8,901 nucleotides of DNA from an uncultured Syntrophomonadaceae bacterium (GCA_944391275.1 CALXSZ010000051.1:1-8901); one strand, 5' to 3'; shown: positions 1 to 5,969, numbered from the stretch's first letter. Program-made: numbers and translations. The notes: generated by a model not told the origin, from the sequence alone.

Positions 1-97
1 CCCCCCCTTGGATGACACTCTTTTAAATTTTTAAACCATCAAAACCTTTGGCAAACGTTTTTATTGGGTGTCTAACATTAAAAACTCATCCTTTTCA

Positions 98-132
98 AAA
101 AACGGAGGATACTTTTCCAGTATCCTCTGTTT
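98..132. terminator. Bidirectional intrinsic terminator-like hairpin
   Basis: A 14-bp stem (98-111 with 119-132, one G-T wobble) encloses a 7-nt loop. The core GAGGATAC/GTATCCTC is flanked by AAAAC and GTTTT. On the minus strand the stem runs into at least six U residues (the A-run at 96-101). On the plus strand it runs into four T and then a pyrimidine-rich stretch. It could end leftward transcription from the MocR gene, whose stop is about 165 nt away, or rightward transcription from a gene outside the window. Confidence 0.6.
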
Positions 133-199
133 TCTCTATTTTCTTCCTTAAAATCTGCGTTTAAATTCCATTTTTTCTTTCATCTTTTCTCTTCATTCC

Positions 200-256
200 A
201 ATATTAACAGGCGCCTTCGAAAGAAGAGATTTGTTTTTTCGAATCGGCGCAATATT
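200..256. repeat. Long interrupted inverted repeat downstream of the MocR gene
   Basis: Three nested arm pairs are visible: AATATT (200-205 with 251-256), GCGCC/GGCGC (211-215 with 246-250) and TTCGAA (216-221 with 238-243). They are separated by a 5-nt bulge, a 2-nt bulge and a 16-nt loop, giving 17 paired bases. No U-tract follows on either strand, so it is not a standard terminator. It lies 40-100 nt past the MocR stop and would fall in that mRNA's 3' UTR, where it could protect the end. Function is unknown. The rest of 1-297 shows no convincing gene. Confidence 0.35.
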
Positions 257-297
257 GATCCTCCAACTTTTTAGAAAGCCCTTCAAGTATGCGTTTT

Positions 298-1734
298 TTA
301 AAGAATCAGCTGATCCGGTCCCATATCCCATGTCCGATTGGATAATTGCTGCAACAAATTCCGTAAACGAACCATCCCCGTTTCCAACTGCTGCATTGAA
401 ACCGGCGCCGCAACGGACAAACGAACCGCAGTTTCCGGGATACGCTTACCCACGGCAAATCGCTCCGCTCCATAAACCTGCACCTCAACCGCCCGCGCCA
501 TGGTTTCAAAACTACGTCCGGACGTCTTTTTCGGAAGTTTCAGCCAACGGATCGGGCTTCCCTCGTCGCCTTCCACCGAACCCGGACAATCCGCTAAAAT
601 CTGGTCTACCAGAGCATTGCGGCGTTTCAAATCCTTTTTTCGTTCTTCCACGACGTCCAACGCCTTCCCGCTGATCACTAAACGGTCGACCCAATGAATC
701 AATAGCGGAGATAACGTGACATTCAACGCATACAACGTCTCGGCCAATCGGCTGCGAAAAGCCGGCGGGCAATCAACAAATGCTCCCCGAAGACCCGGCG
801 CTAGAACTTTTGAAAGGCCCGCAAGATAGATCGTATATTCCGGCGCAAACGACGCAATCGGGGCGATTGGATGCTGCATCAGTAAGGTATTGCTCCCATC
901 TTCAAGCAGAATAATTCCGTTTTTCGTCACAGCTTCCGCAAAGATGCGGCGTTCTTTCAGCGGCATGATTCGAGCGGTCGGATTGTGGTAATCCGGAATA
1001 ACGTAGATTCCCTTAATTTTTTCTCGCTGAATAAAAGCCGACAAAACTTTTTCATCTATAGTTTGTGCGTCTGGCAGCGCAACCAGTTGCAAATGCAGGA
1101 GCCGCGACAGATTCAAAACGCCCTGATAGGTCAACGCGTCCACCGCCAGTCGATCTCCGGGTTGAAAGAATCCCAGCAGACACCCGGCCAGCGCATTTTG
1201 CGCCCCGGCCGCTACGATAATCCGGTCAGATACGCTGTGATATCCGCAAAACTCCATCCACTTAACTCCGGCCTGTCGACTGATCCAACTTCCCCCTGGT
1301 GTGTCATATCGTAACAGTTTCCCTATATCCGGCTCCGACGCCATCCGTTTAAAGGAATCGGCCAAAAGCGCGTTGATTGGTAAAGCGGCCGTTGAACTCC
1401 CCAAATCAATTAAATTGTATTCATCCTCATTTGAAATCAGCGCGCTGTTTTCGATGGCGTCCGACGCTACAAAAGTTCCGCCGCCAACCGTCGAACACAC
1501 CAATCCGCGCTGGCGGCAAATGCGAAAGGCCCGCGTAACTGTGGAAAGCCCCACTTCCAAAAAATCGGCCAATTCTCGCTGCGGCGGCAGTTTCGTACCA
1601 GGTAAAAGCTTCCCCTGTAAAATATCCTGCTCTAAAAGCTCCGCTAAAGTCTTACTGATATTCGTTTTTTCCTTACGCTTATCCAAAATCGGTTTCCAGG
1701 ATAAAGGGTCGTCTTCAAACGAATTAATCGACAT
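298..1734 (-). CDS. MocR-type GntR regulator with aminotransferase domain
   Basis: A 478-aa cytoplasmic transcription regulator of the MocR/GabR/PdxR class. Residues about 25-90 form a GntR winged helix (LPPQRELADFLEVGLSTVTRA). Residues about 110-478 form a fold-type I aminotransferase domain that in this family binds PLP as a sensor. Visible landmarks are PDYHNPT at 247-253, the presumed PLP-Schiff-base Lys309 in GLSKVLAPGLR, and Arg438 in VRLSVAAP for the substrate carboxylate. The length is normal (about 450-500 aa). The ATG at 1734 is chosen because it begins just before the HTH, although its Shine-Dalgarno (AGAAAGAGAA) is weak. One oddity is that the usual EDDY-type motif reads EDGS (278-281), so the tyrosine that contacts PLP in GabR-like proteins seems to be Ser. 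It is divergent from the DUF6125 gene, which it probably regulates along with itself. The ligand cannot be told from sequence. Confidence 0.93.
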   Translation of the reverse strand: MSINSFEDDPLSWKPILDKRKEKTNISKTLAELLEQDILQGKLLPGTKLPPQRELADFLEVGLSTVTRAFRICRQRGLVCSTVGGGTFVASDAIENSALISNEDEYNLIDLGSSTAALPINALLADSFKRMASEPDIGKLLRYDTPGGSWISRQAGVKWMEFCGYHSVSDRIIVAAGAQNALAGCLLGFFQPGDRLAVDALTYQGVLNLSRLLHLQLVALPDAQTIDEKVLSAFIQREKIKGIYVIPDYHNPTARIMPLKERRIFAEAVTKNGIILLEDGSNTLLMQHPIAPIASFAPEYTIYLAGLSKVLAPGLRGAFVDCPPAFRSRLAETLYALNVTLSPLLIHWVDRLVISGKALDVVEERKKDLKRRNALVDQILADCPGSVEGDEGSPIRWLKLPKKTSGRSFETMARAVEVQVYGAERFAVGKRIPETAVRLSVAAPVSMQQLETGMVRLRNLLQQLSNRTWDMGPDQLIL

Positions 1735-1756
1735 ATTCTATTCTCTTTCTTTCTAT

Positions 1757-1787
1757 ATTGTATTGAATACAATTATACTATTGTATT
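1757..1787. promoter_or_regulatory. Putative MocR operator: three ATTGTATT half-sites
   Basis: ATTGTATT (1757-1764), G, then AATACAAT (1766-1773) form a perfect 8-bp inverted repeat. A third copy, ATTGTATT (1780-1787), lies in direct orientation 23 bp from the first. The cluster overlaps the -10 of the MocR promoter and the -35 of the rightward promoter. MocR proteins characterised in other species often bind direct repeats and repress their own gene, so this is a good candidate operator. The assignment is inferred from position and symmetry. Confidence 0.55.
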
Positions 1788-1800
1788 TAGACAAACGCAA
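1772..1800 (-). promoter_or_regulatory. Promoter of the MocR gene
   Basis: Read on the minus strand, TTGCGT (1800-1795) and a perfect TATAAT (1777-1772) are separated by 17 bp. The -10 overlaps the putative operator. Transcription would start near 1765, giving a leader of about 30 nt. Confidence 0.6.
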
Positions 1801-1809
1801 TGCTATACT
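1781..1809 (+). promoter_or_regulatory. Promoter of the DUF6125 gene
   Basis: TTGTAT (1781-1786), a 17-bp spacer and TATACT (1804-1809), with a TGC extended -10 at 1801-1803. The -35 lies inside the third ATTGTATT half-site, so a bound MocR protein would directly affect it. It faces and overlaps the MocR promoter. A Shine-Dalgarno GAAAGGGG (1829-1836) follows before the ATG at 1845. Confidence 0.65.
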
Positions 1810-1844
1810 AGAGACAACAAAAGAAATGGAAAGGGGTCTTTCAA

Positions 1845-2600
1845 ATGGCTGACAACGAAATTATGCGCGCTGAAGATATGAATCAGGAACAATTAGCCGA
1901 TTACATTATCGAAATGCTGCACCGGATGATGGTACATCACACGCTCTGGTTTAGAGAAGTGGAACACCAGATGGGATTTGAAAAAGCTTTAAAAGCGATG
2001 GATTACGCGTGGACGAACACCAAAAAAATCTCGGTAAAACGCTTAGCGGAAGAATTTGGTTTTTCCCAGGAAAATGGCGTTCCTACGTATTTCAAAGAAA
2101 TGCCTAAAGAAAAACAACTGCATTTAATTGACGCTATTGCGAAAAACTGGCTGGCCCAGGACGGCGTATGGTTCCAAGCGGTTGAATTCGTCCACGGAAT
2201 GAATGACGCGAAACGTTGCAACGATTCTACCTGGAGCCGTTTTTCTCCTTTTGAAGCTTGGTCCATCAAAAAACTGCTTGGTTTAGGCGAACATCCCGGT
2301 TTGGAAGGGTTAGAAAAAGCCTTGAATTTTAGAATGTATGGGCGGCTGAACGTTCAATCCTGTCATTGGGACGGTGATGCGCTCATTTTTGAGATGAACG
2401 AATGCCGCGTACAAACGGCCCGCATCCGCAAAGGTTTGCCGGATTATCCCTGTAAGAGCGCTGGATTGGTCGAATATGCCCGGTTCGCCGAAGGCATTGA
2501 CGACCGTATTAAAACGGAATGCGTAGGCTGCCCGCCCGATCCCCATCCGGCAAACTGGTTCTGTTCTTGGAAATTTACCATTCCGAAAGAAGAAAAATAG
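1845..2600 (+). CDS. DUF6125-like cytosolic protein with duplicated N-terminal module
   Basis: A 251-aa soluble protein with no signal peptide or membrane segment. The C-terminal part (about 155-251), with KGLPDYPCKSAGLVEY, RIKTECVGCPPDPHP and NWFCSW, is what I recall of the DUF6125 family, which has no established function. Cysteines are at 125, 173, 187, 203, 226, 229 and 240. The set C203...C226-x2-C229...C240 with H234 could bind a metal. Two helical segments resemble each other: residues 17-73 (LWFREVEHQMG...W...VKRLAEEFG) and 92-147 (VWFQAVEFVHG...W...IKKLLGLG), pointing to an internal duplication. The start at 1845 has a Shine-Dalgarno 8 nt upstream and an extended -10 promoter. It stands alone, divergent from a MocR regulator, so the regulator's ligand may relate to its role. 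The family call is from memory of motifs, and no enzymatic activity is claimed. Confidence 0.8.
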   Translation: MADNEIMRAEDMNQEQLADYIIEMLHRMMVHHTLWFREVEHQMGFEKALKAMDYAWTNTKKISVKRLAEEFGFSQENGVPTYFKEMPKEKQLHLIDAIAKNWLAQDGVWFQAVEFVHGMNDAKRCNDSTWSRFSPFEAWSIKKLLGLGEHPGLEGLEKALNFRMYGRLNVQSCHWDGDALIFEMNECRVQTARIRKGLPDYPCKSAGLVEYARFAEGIDDRIKTECVGCPPDPHPANWFCSWKFTIPKEEK

Positions 2601-2644
2601 TTTTTTCTTTAAAAATACCCATCGGAAGACGAACGACAACTCCT

Positions 2645-2697
2645 TTAGCAAAAATAATCACGCGGGCCGCCATTCCCGCGCAGATTATTTTTGCTAA
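2645..2697. terminator. 53-nt inverted repeat, probable bidirectional terminator
   Basis: A 15-bp outer stem (TTAGCAAAAATAATC at 2645-2659 with its complement at 2683-2697), a 1/2-nt internal loop, a 6-bp GC stem CGCGGG/CCCGCG (2661-2666 with 2675-2680) and an 8-nt loop. The GC stem is followed on both strands by a U-rich arm. It sits between the convergent DUF6125 and LysR genes, 45 nt after the DUF6125 stop, as expected of a shared terminator. Its near-perfect symmetry would also fit a small mobile palindromic repeat if other copies exist in the genome. Confidence 0.7.
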
Positions 2698-2705
2698 TTC
2701 TTTAT

Positions 2706-2717
2706 AAAAACGTTTTT
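2706..2717. repeat. Perfect palindrome AAAAACGTTTTT
   Basis: A 12-bp perfect palindrome in the AT-rich spacer between the convergent genes, just after the large inverted repeat. No partner feature is visible. It may simply reflect the local A/T-run composition. Confidence 0.25.
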
Positions 2718-2819
2718 GATAAAACGCGTTTACGGCAAACCTCTCATCCTATCCTCTCGAAATACTTGCCGGTCAAACATAAGCTCATATTCCTTGTTTA
2801 AAATTCGCCTATTATTTAA

Positions 2820-2880
2820 GGAAGGATTTTTTATTTTTTGAACAGGATTGCTGTTTTTTGAAAAACAATCGTAACCTTCC
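2820..2880. repeat. Nested inverted repeat downstream of the LysR gene
   Basis: Outer arms GGAAGG (2820-2825) and CCTTCC (2875-2880) enclose an inner hairpin near 2846-2870, in which GATTG plus TTTTT pairs with AAAAACAATC around a 3-nt bulge. It lies about 50-110 nt past the LysR stop on that gene's strand. No clear U-tract follows the outer stem, so it is only a possible 3'-UTR structure. Otherwise 2700-2926 holds no gene I can support. Confidence 0.3.
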
Positions 2881-2926
2881 GAATACAAAATCCGTTCGTT
2901 CAGAAAAATAGCCCAAAATAGTCCTT

Positions 2927-3814
2927 CTACGTCTCTTGCGCAAATTCCCCTTGAATTTCCTTCAAAAATTGTTCGGCCGCTCTGGAAAATACCGGATATT
3001 TTTTCCACACGATACATAAACCCGCTTCCATCGAAGGATAAAGCGGTCGAAAACACCATTTGCCGTCCCCGCTGGTATCGATTAACTTATCGAGCGTAAT
3101 GGCATATCCCACCCCCATTTTCACAAAGCGCGAAGCATTATAAAGTAAATCGTACGTGGCAACAATATGTAATTTTGCCAAGTCGCGTTGAAACCAAGCC
3201 ATCATCTCATGGCTGACCATGGTTTGTCGGGAGAGAATCAGCGGCTGATCCCATAAATCTTCGGCGCAAATGAATTCTTTCTCGGCGAGAGGGCTGTCCT
3301 TGCGCATGAAAACCCCCCAGGTATCTTTTACGGGGAGACGTATAAAATCGTATTTTGTCGTGTCAAAGGGTTCCACGAAAAGACCAAAGTCAATGAGTCC
3401 TTTGTCTAATCTTTCGGCGATACGATCCGCGTCCCCACTATAAATATGATAGCGAATCAAGGGATATTTTTCCTGCACCGATTTCGCCGCTTTCGCGATG
3501 ATCGAAACGGCGTCGGTTTCACCGCTTCCCATATAGACGTCCCCGCTTATGTTTTCATGAGAAGCAGCCAGTTCCGATTTGGTCTTTTTCATCAATTCCA
3601 TCATTTCTTCCGCCCGTTTGCGCAGCAGCATCCCCTCTTCCGTCAGGGTAACCCTTTTGCTCCCCCGAATTAGGAGCTGTTTTCCCACTTCATCCTCCAG
3701 ATTTTTCAACTGCCTGGATAACGGAGGCTGCGTCATGTGCAGCACTTCCGCCGCTTTGGTGATGCTTTCTTCCCGGGCAACGGTCAAGAAATAGTGCAAT
3801 ACTCGAATATCCAT
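2927..3814 (-). CDS. LysR-type transcriptional regulator
   Basis: A 295-aa cytoplasmic DNA-binding regulator with the usual LysR length and order. The N-terminal winged HTH occupies residues 1-60 (ESITKAAEVLHMTQPPLSRQ, then LEDEVGKQLLIR and LTEEG), followed by a linker helix to about 85 and a type 2 periplasmic-binding-protein-like effector domain at about 90-295, beginning VYMGSGETDAVSIIAKA. The ATG at 3814 starts the canonical MDIRVLHYF and is preceded by a strong AGGGGGAG Shine-Dalgarno. It is transcribed away from the exported hydrolase gene across a 254-bp spacer holding both promoters and TGCAT/ATGCA half-sites, the classical arrangement for a LysR protein controlling its divergent neighbour and itself. 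The inducer is unknown. Family assignment is secure; the target assignment is inferred from position. Confidence 0.95.
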   Translation of the reverse strand: MDIRVLHYFLTVAREESITKAAEVLHMTQPPLSRQLKNLEDEVGKQLLIRGSKRVTLTEEGMLLRKRAEEMMELMKKTKSELAASHENISGDVYMGSGETDAVSIIAKAAKSVQEKYPLIRYHIYSGDADRIAERLDKGLIDFGLFVEPFDTTKYDFIRLPVKDTWGVFMRKDSPLAEKEFICAEDLWDQPLILSRQTMVSHEMMAWFQRDLAKLHIVATYDLLYNASRFVKMGVGYAITLDKLIDTSGDGKWCFRPLYPSMEAGLCIVWKKYPVFSRAAEQFLKEIQGEFAQET

Positions 3815-3837
3815 CGCTCTCCCCCTCTCTTTATTGC

Positions 3838-3866
3838 ATTATAGCAGACCGTCCCATAACTTTTAA
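3838..3866 (-). promoter_or_regulatory. Promoter of the LysR gene
   Basis: On the minus strand a perfect TATAAT (3843-3838) carries an extended-10 TGC (3846-3844). A weak -35 TTAAAA (3866-3861) lies 17 bp upstream. The leader would be short, about 15-20 nt. A TGCAT half-site (3835-3839) overlaps the -10, which fits negative autoregulation. Confidence 0.55.
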
Positions 3867-3868
3867 GT

Positions 3869-3880
3869 ATGCAACTGCAT
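3869..3880. promoter_or_regulatory. Putative LysR-binding palindrome
   Basis: ATGCA-AC-TGCAT is a perfect interrupted palindrome. It lies directly behind the -35 of the LysR promoter and 12 bp upstream of the -35 of the hydrolase promoter, a typical place for a LysR recognition site. Further half-sites are TGCAT at 3835-3839 and ATGCA at 3925-3929, the latter within CTGTATGCAG next to the expected hydrolase transcription start. Confidence 0.45.
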
Positions 3881-3892
3881 TTAATATATGTA

Positions 3893-3922
3893 TTGGATAT
3901 TTTTCCGCCGCGATTTTATACT
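3893..3922 (+). promoter_or_regulatory. Promoter of the hydrolase gene
   Basis: TTGGAT (3893-3898) and TATACT (3917-3922) are separated by 18 bp. The predicted start near 3929 gives a long leader of about 140 nt before the ATG at 4069. The -35 is imperfect, as is common for activator-dependent promoters. Confidence 0.5.
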
Positions 3923-3955
3923 GTATGCAGAAAGGCAATCGCCTAGGATATCCTC

Positions 3956-4013
3956 TTCTTTCCGAGAGGTTCATGTCGTTTTCTACGGTCACGGCCTATT
4001 CAATCGGAAAGAA
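3956..4013 (+). other. Structured leader of the hydrolase mRNA
   Basis: TTCTTTCCGA (3956-3965) pairs perfectly with TCGGAAAGAA (4004-4013) across 38 nt. Two smaller elements lie just upstream: AGGC/GCCT (3933-3944) and the palindrome AGGATATCCT (3945-3954). CCTCT (3952-3956) could instead pair with AGAGG (3965-3969), which would exclude the long stem. Such alternatives could be regulatory, but no known riboswitch class is recognised. Confidence 0.3.
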
Positions 4014-4068
4014 TATGGATCGTCACTTGCTGTAACCAAAAATTCTTAAACAAGAAAGGAGAGCAAAC

Positions 4069-5190
4069 ATGAAAAAAAATATCGTTGCGACAGGCGCCCT
4101 TATCCTAGCTTTATCCATGACAACCGCATGCAGTACGCAGACAACAGCCGCGCCGTTGACGTCCGGAGAAAATATCCCTGCCGTTAACTATGGCGCGATG
4201 GAAGACACGTCCATTCGAGCTGAAAATATCGTATTAACCGATGAGTGGGACAAAGTATTTCCTTTAAGCGACGAAGTCAATCACCGAAAAGTAACGTTTG
4301 TAAACCATTTTGGCAATACGTTGGCCGCCGACCTGTACGAACCCAAAGAATATACGGGAAAACTCCCGGCAATTGCGGTTTGCGGGCCATTTGGCGCGGT
4401 TAAAGAACAAAGCTCCGGCCTTTACGCCCAGGAAATGGCCAAGAGAGGCTTCCTGGCCATTGCTTTTGATCCCTCCTATACCGGCGAGAGCAGCGGATAT
4501 CCGAGATATTTCAACTCGCCGGATATCAATGTCGAAGATTACCAGGCAGCCATTGATTTTCTTTCCACGCAAGATAATGTCGATCCGGAGCGAATCGGCG
4601 TCATTGGGATCTGTGGATGGGGTGGAATGGCCGTCCAGACCGCCGCTTTGGATACTCGGGTCAAGGCGACTGCCGCCATCACGATGTACGATATGAGCCG
4701 CAACACTGCCCTCGGATATTTTGATTCCATCGATGAAGACGGAAGATACGAAGCGCGGGTTGCCTACAACAATCAACGAACGGTTGATTATGAAAACGGC
4801 GCGTATGCGTTAGCCGGCGGGCTCCCGGAAGAAGCGCCGGAAGAAGCCCCCCAATATGTCAAAGATTATGTGGCTTACTATAAAACCGAGCGAGGCTACC
4901 ATCCCCGTTCGCTCAATTCCAACGGCGGATGGGCGGCAACGGCCAGCGGTTCCCTGATGAACATGCGATTATTTGAATACGCCCCTGAAATTCGGAGCGC
5001 CGTCCTGCTGGTTCATGGAGAAGAAGCACACTCTCTGATGTACAGCCAAGCGGTTTATGAACTTCTCGAGGGGGATAATAAAGAGCTGATGATCATCCCA
5101 GGCGCCAATCATACGGATTTGTATGATCAGATGGACGTCATCCCCTTTGATTCATTGGAAACCTTCTTTACAGAGGCGTTCGAGGCATAA
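4069..5190 (+). CDS. Exported alpha/beta hydrolase (dienelactone-hydrolase-like), predicted lipoprotein
   Basis: A 373-aa protein. Residues 1-20 are a signal peptide (basic start, hydrophobic core, then MTTAC), giving a predicted lipid-modified Cys21. The mature enzyme would sit on the outer face of the membrane. Residues about 75-370 form an alpha/beta-hydrolase fold: an oxyanion-type segment AVCGPFGA (103-110), a nucleophile elbow GICGWGG (180-186) with Cys182 where classical esterases have Ser, a probable acid in LLVHGEEAH (Glu318 or Glu319), and His348 in GANHTDLYD. A Cys nucleophile is the dienelactone-hydrolase arrangement. An insertion at about 208-300, rich in Tyr, Glu and Ala, probably forms a lid. 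The start has Shine-Dalgarno AAGGAGAG 5-7 nt upstream. It is divergent from a LysR regulator and is followed by a strong terminator, so it may be transcribed alone as well as together with the redox genes. The substrate is unknown. Confidence 0.88.
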   Translation: MKKNIVATGALILALSMTTACSTQTTAAPLTSGENIPAVNYGAMEDTSIRAENIVLTDEWDKVFPLSDEVNHRKVTFVNHFGNTLAADLYEPKEYTGKLPAIAVCGPFGAVKEQSSGLYAQEMAKRGFLAIAFDPSYTGESSGYPRYFNSPDINVEDYQAAIDFLSTQDNVDPERIGVIGICGWGGMAVQTAALDTRVKATAAITMYDMSRNTALGYFDSIDEDGRYEARVAYNNQRTVDYENGAYALAGGLPEEAPEEAPQYVKDYVAYYKTERGYHPRSLNSNGGWAATASGSLMNMRLFEYAPEIRSAVLLVHGEEAHSLMYSQAVYELLEGDNKELMIIPGANHTDLYDQMDVIPFDSLETFFTEAFEA

Positions 5191-5201
5191 AATTTCCGGG
5201 C

Positions 5202-5247
5202 AAGGGCAGGATGAACGATCATTTTGCCTGCCCTTTTTCCTTTTTAT
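5202..5247 (+). terminator. Intrinsic terminator after the hydrolase gene
   Basis: AAGGGCAGG (5202-5210) pairs with CCTGCCCTT (5227-5235) across a 16-nt loop, and ATGA/TCAT inside the loop can extend the fold. The stem runs into TTTTT (5234-5238) and, after CC, another T-run (5241-5245). It starts 12 nt after the hydrolase stop codon, so transcription of the downstream flavoprotein genes needs read-through or a separate promoter. Confidence 0.85.
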
Positions 5248-5334
5248 TTGGACTCCAAAACGACAAGGTCCGGTTTTTCGCTTAAGCTTTTTATCGCCGC
5301 TTTATCACCGCGCCTGCGTATCAATCGTAGCAGC

Positions 5335-5367
5335 CCCGGAAGGAGCCGGGTCGGAAGGATTTTTTTT
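5335..5367 (+). promoter_or_regulatory. Hairpin plus T-run in the leader of the flavoprotein gene
   Basis: CCCGG (5335-5339), a 6-nt loop and CCGGG (5346-5350) are followed 9 nt later by eight T (5360-5367). The octamer CGGAAGGA occurs twice (5337-5344 and 5352-5359), so the second copy could replace part of the first in alternative pairings. The gap to the T-run makes it a poor intrinsic terminator. I see no convincing -35/-10 pair in 5248-5387. Confidence 0.25.
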
Positions 5368-5402
5368 AGGATTGGAGAAAATACCGGATGGAGGAAACAG
5401 TC

Positions 5403-5969
5403 ATGAAAGTTTTAGCGATCAACGGCAGCGCAAGAAAAAACGGCAATACCGATATTCTTATCCGTCGCATATTGGAAAAACTGCATTCTGCAGGAATTGA
5501 AACGGAGGTCGTATCCTTTGCGAATCATCCGGTTGCGCCATGCAAAGCGTGCTTTGCGTGCGGGGACAAAACCAATTGCGTTCACCAAAAGGATTTTTTT
5601 CATGTTGTATTTGAAAAGATGAAGACCGCAGATGGAATATTTCTTGGATCTCCAGTATATTCCGCAAATATTTCGGCCAATATGCAGGCTTTTCTAGAGC
5701 GAGCGGCCGTTGTATGCGATATGAACCCCGGTTTACTCAAACATAAGGTTGGGGCTTGTGTTGCGGCAGCCCGGCGGGGTGGGGCATTAAACGCTATCGA
5801 TGCGATGAATCACTTTTTTCTCAATCATGAAATGTTTATCGTTGGAAGCTCTTATTGGACGATGGCCTATGGACAACTGCCTGGAGATATTTTAAAGGAT
5901 GAAGAAGCCCTGTCAACGATGGATCATCTTGCTGAAAACCTGATTTGGCTTCTAAAAAAGATAAAATAG
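5403..5969 (+). CDS. NAD(P)H-dependent FMN reductase / iron-sulfur-flavoprotein-like protein
   Basis: A 188-aa cytoplasmic flavodoxin-fold protein. The N-terminus MKVLAINGSARKNGNT is the FMN-phosphate loop of this family, and GSPVYSANISANMQAFLERA (82-101) is the second FMN-binding segment. Residues 47-59 carry C-x2-C-x2-C-x5-C (Cys47, 50, 53, 59), a pattern matching the compact cluster motif of archaeal iron-sulfur flavoproteins, so a 4Fe-4S cluster is possible. The ATG at 5403 is preferred over the in-frame ATG at 5388 because GGAGG (5391-5395) sits 8 nt ahead of it and family members start with MKVLxINGS. The gene is followed after 11 nt by the flavodoxin-AKR gene, whose Shine-Dalgarno overlaps this stop codon, so the two are almost certainly co-transcribed. 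A role in supplying electrons or reduced flavin to the neighbour is inferred. Confidence 0.88.
   Translation: MKVLAINGSARKNGNTDILIRRILEKLHSAGIETEVVSFANHPVAPCKACFACGDKTNCVHQKDFFHVVFEKMKTADGIFLGSPVYSANISANMQAFLERAAVVCDMNPGLLKHKVGACVAAARRGGALNAIDAMNHFFLNHEMFIVGSSYWTMAYGQLPGDILKDEEALSTMDHLAENLIWLLKKIK

Noticed and set aside
48..76. TTGGCA and TCTAAC as a promoter for a short RNA ending at the hairpin at 98-132
   Set aside because: The -10 matches only four of six positions and there is no other sign of an RNA gene.
231..674. A 147-codon plus-strand frame rich in Pro and Phe
   Set aside because: It is antisense to the well-supported MocR gene and has no RBS or recognisable domain.
2730..3059. 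A 109-codon minus-strand frame overlapping the end of the LysR gene
   Set aside because: It overlaps the well-supported LysR gene in another frame, and the peptide has no recognisable domain.
5388..5402. ATG five codons upstream of the chosen flavoprotein start
   Set aside because: The chosen ATG at 5403 has a better-spaced GGAGG and begins with the conserved MKVLxINGS. The upstream codon is possible but less likely.
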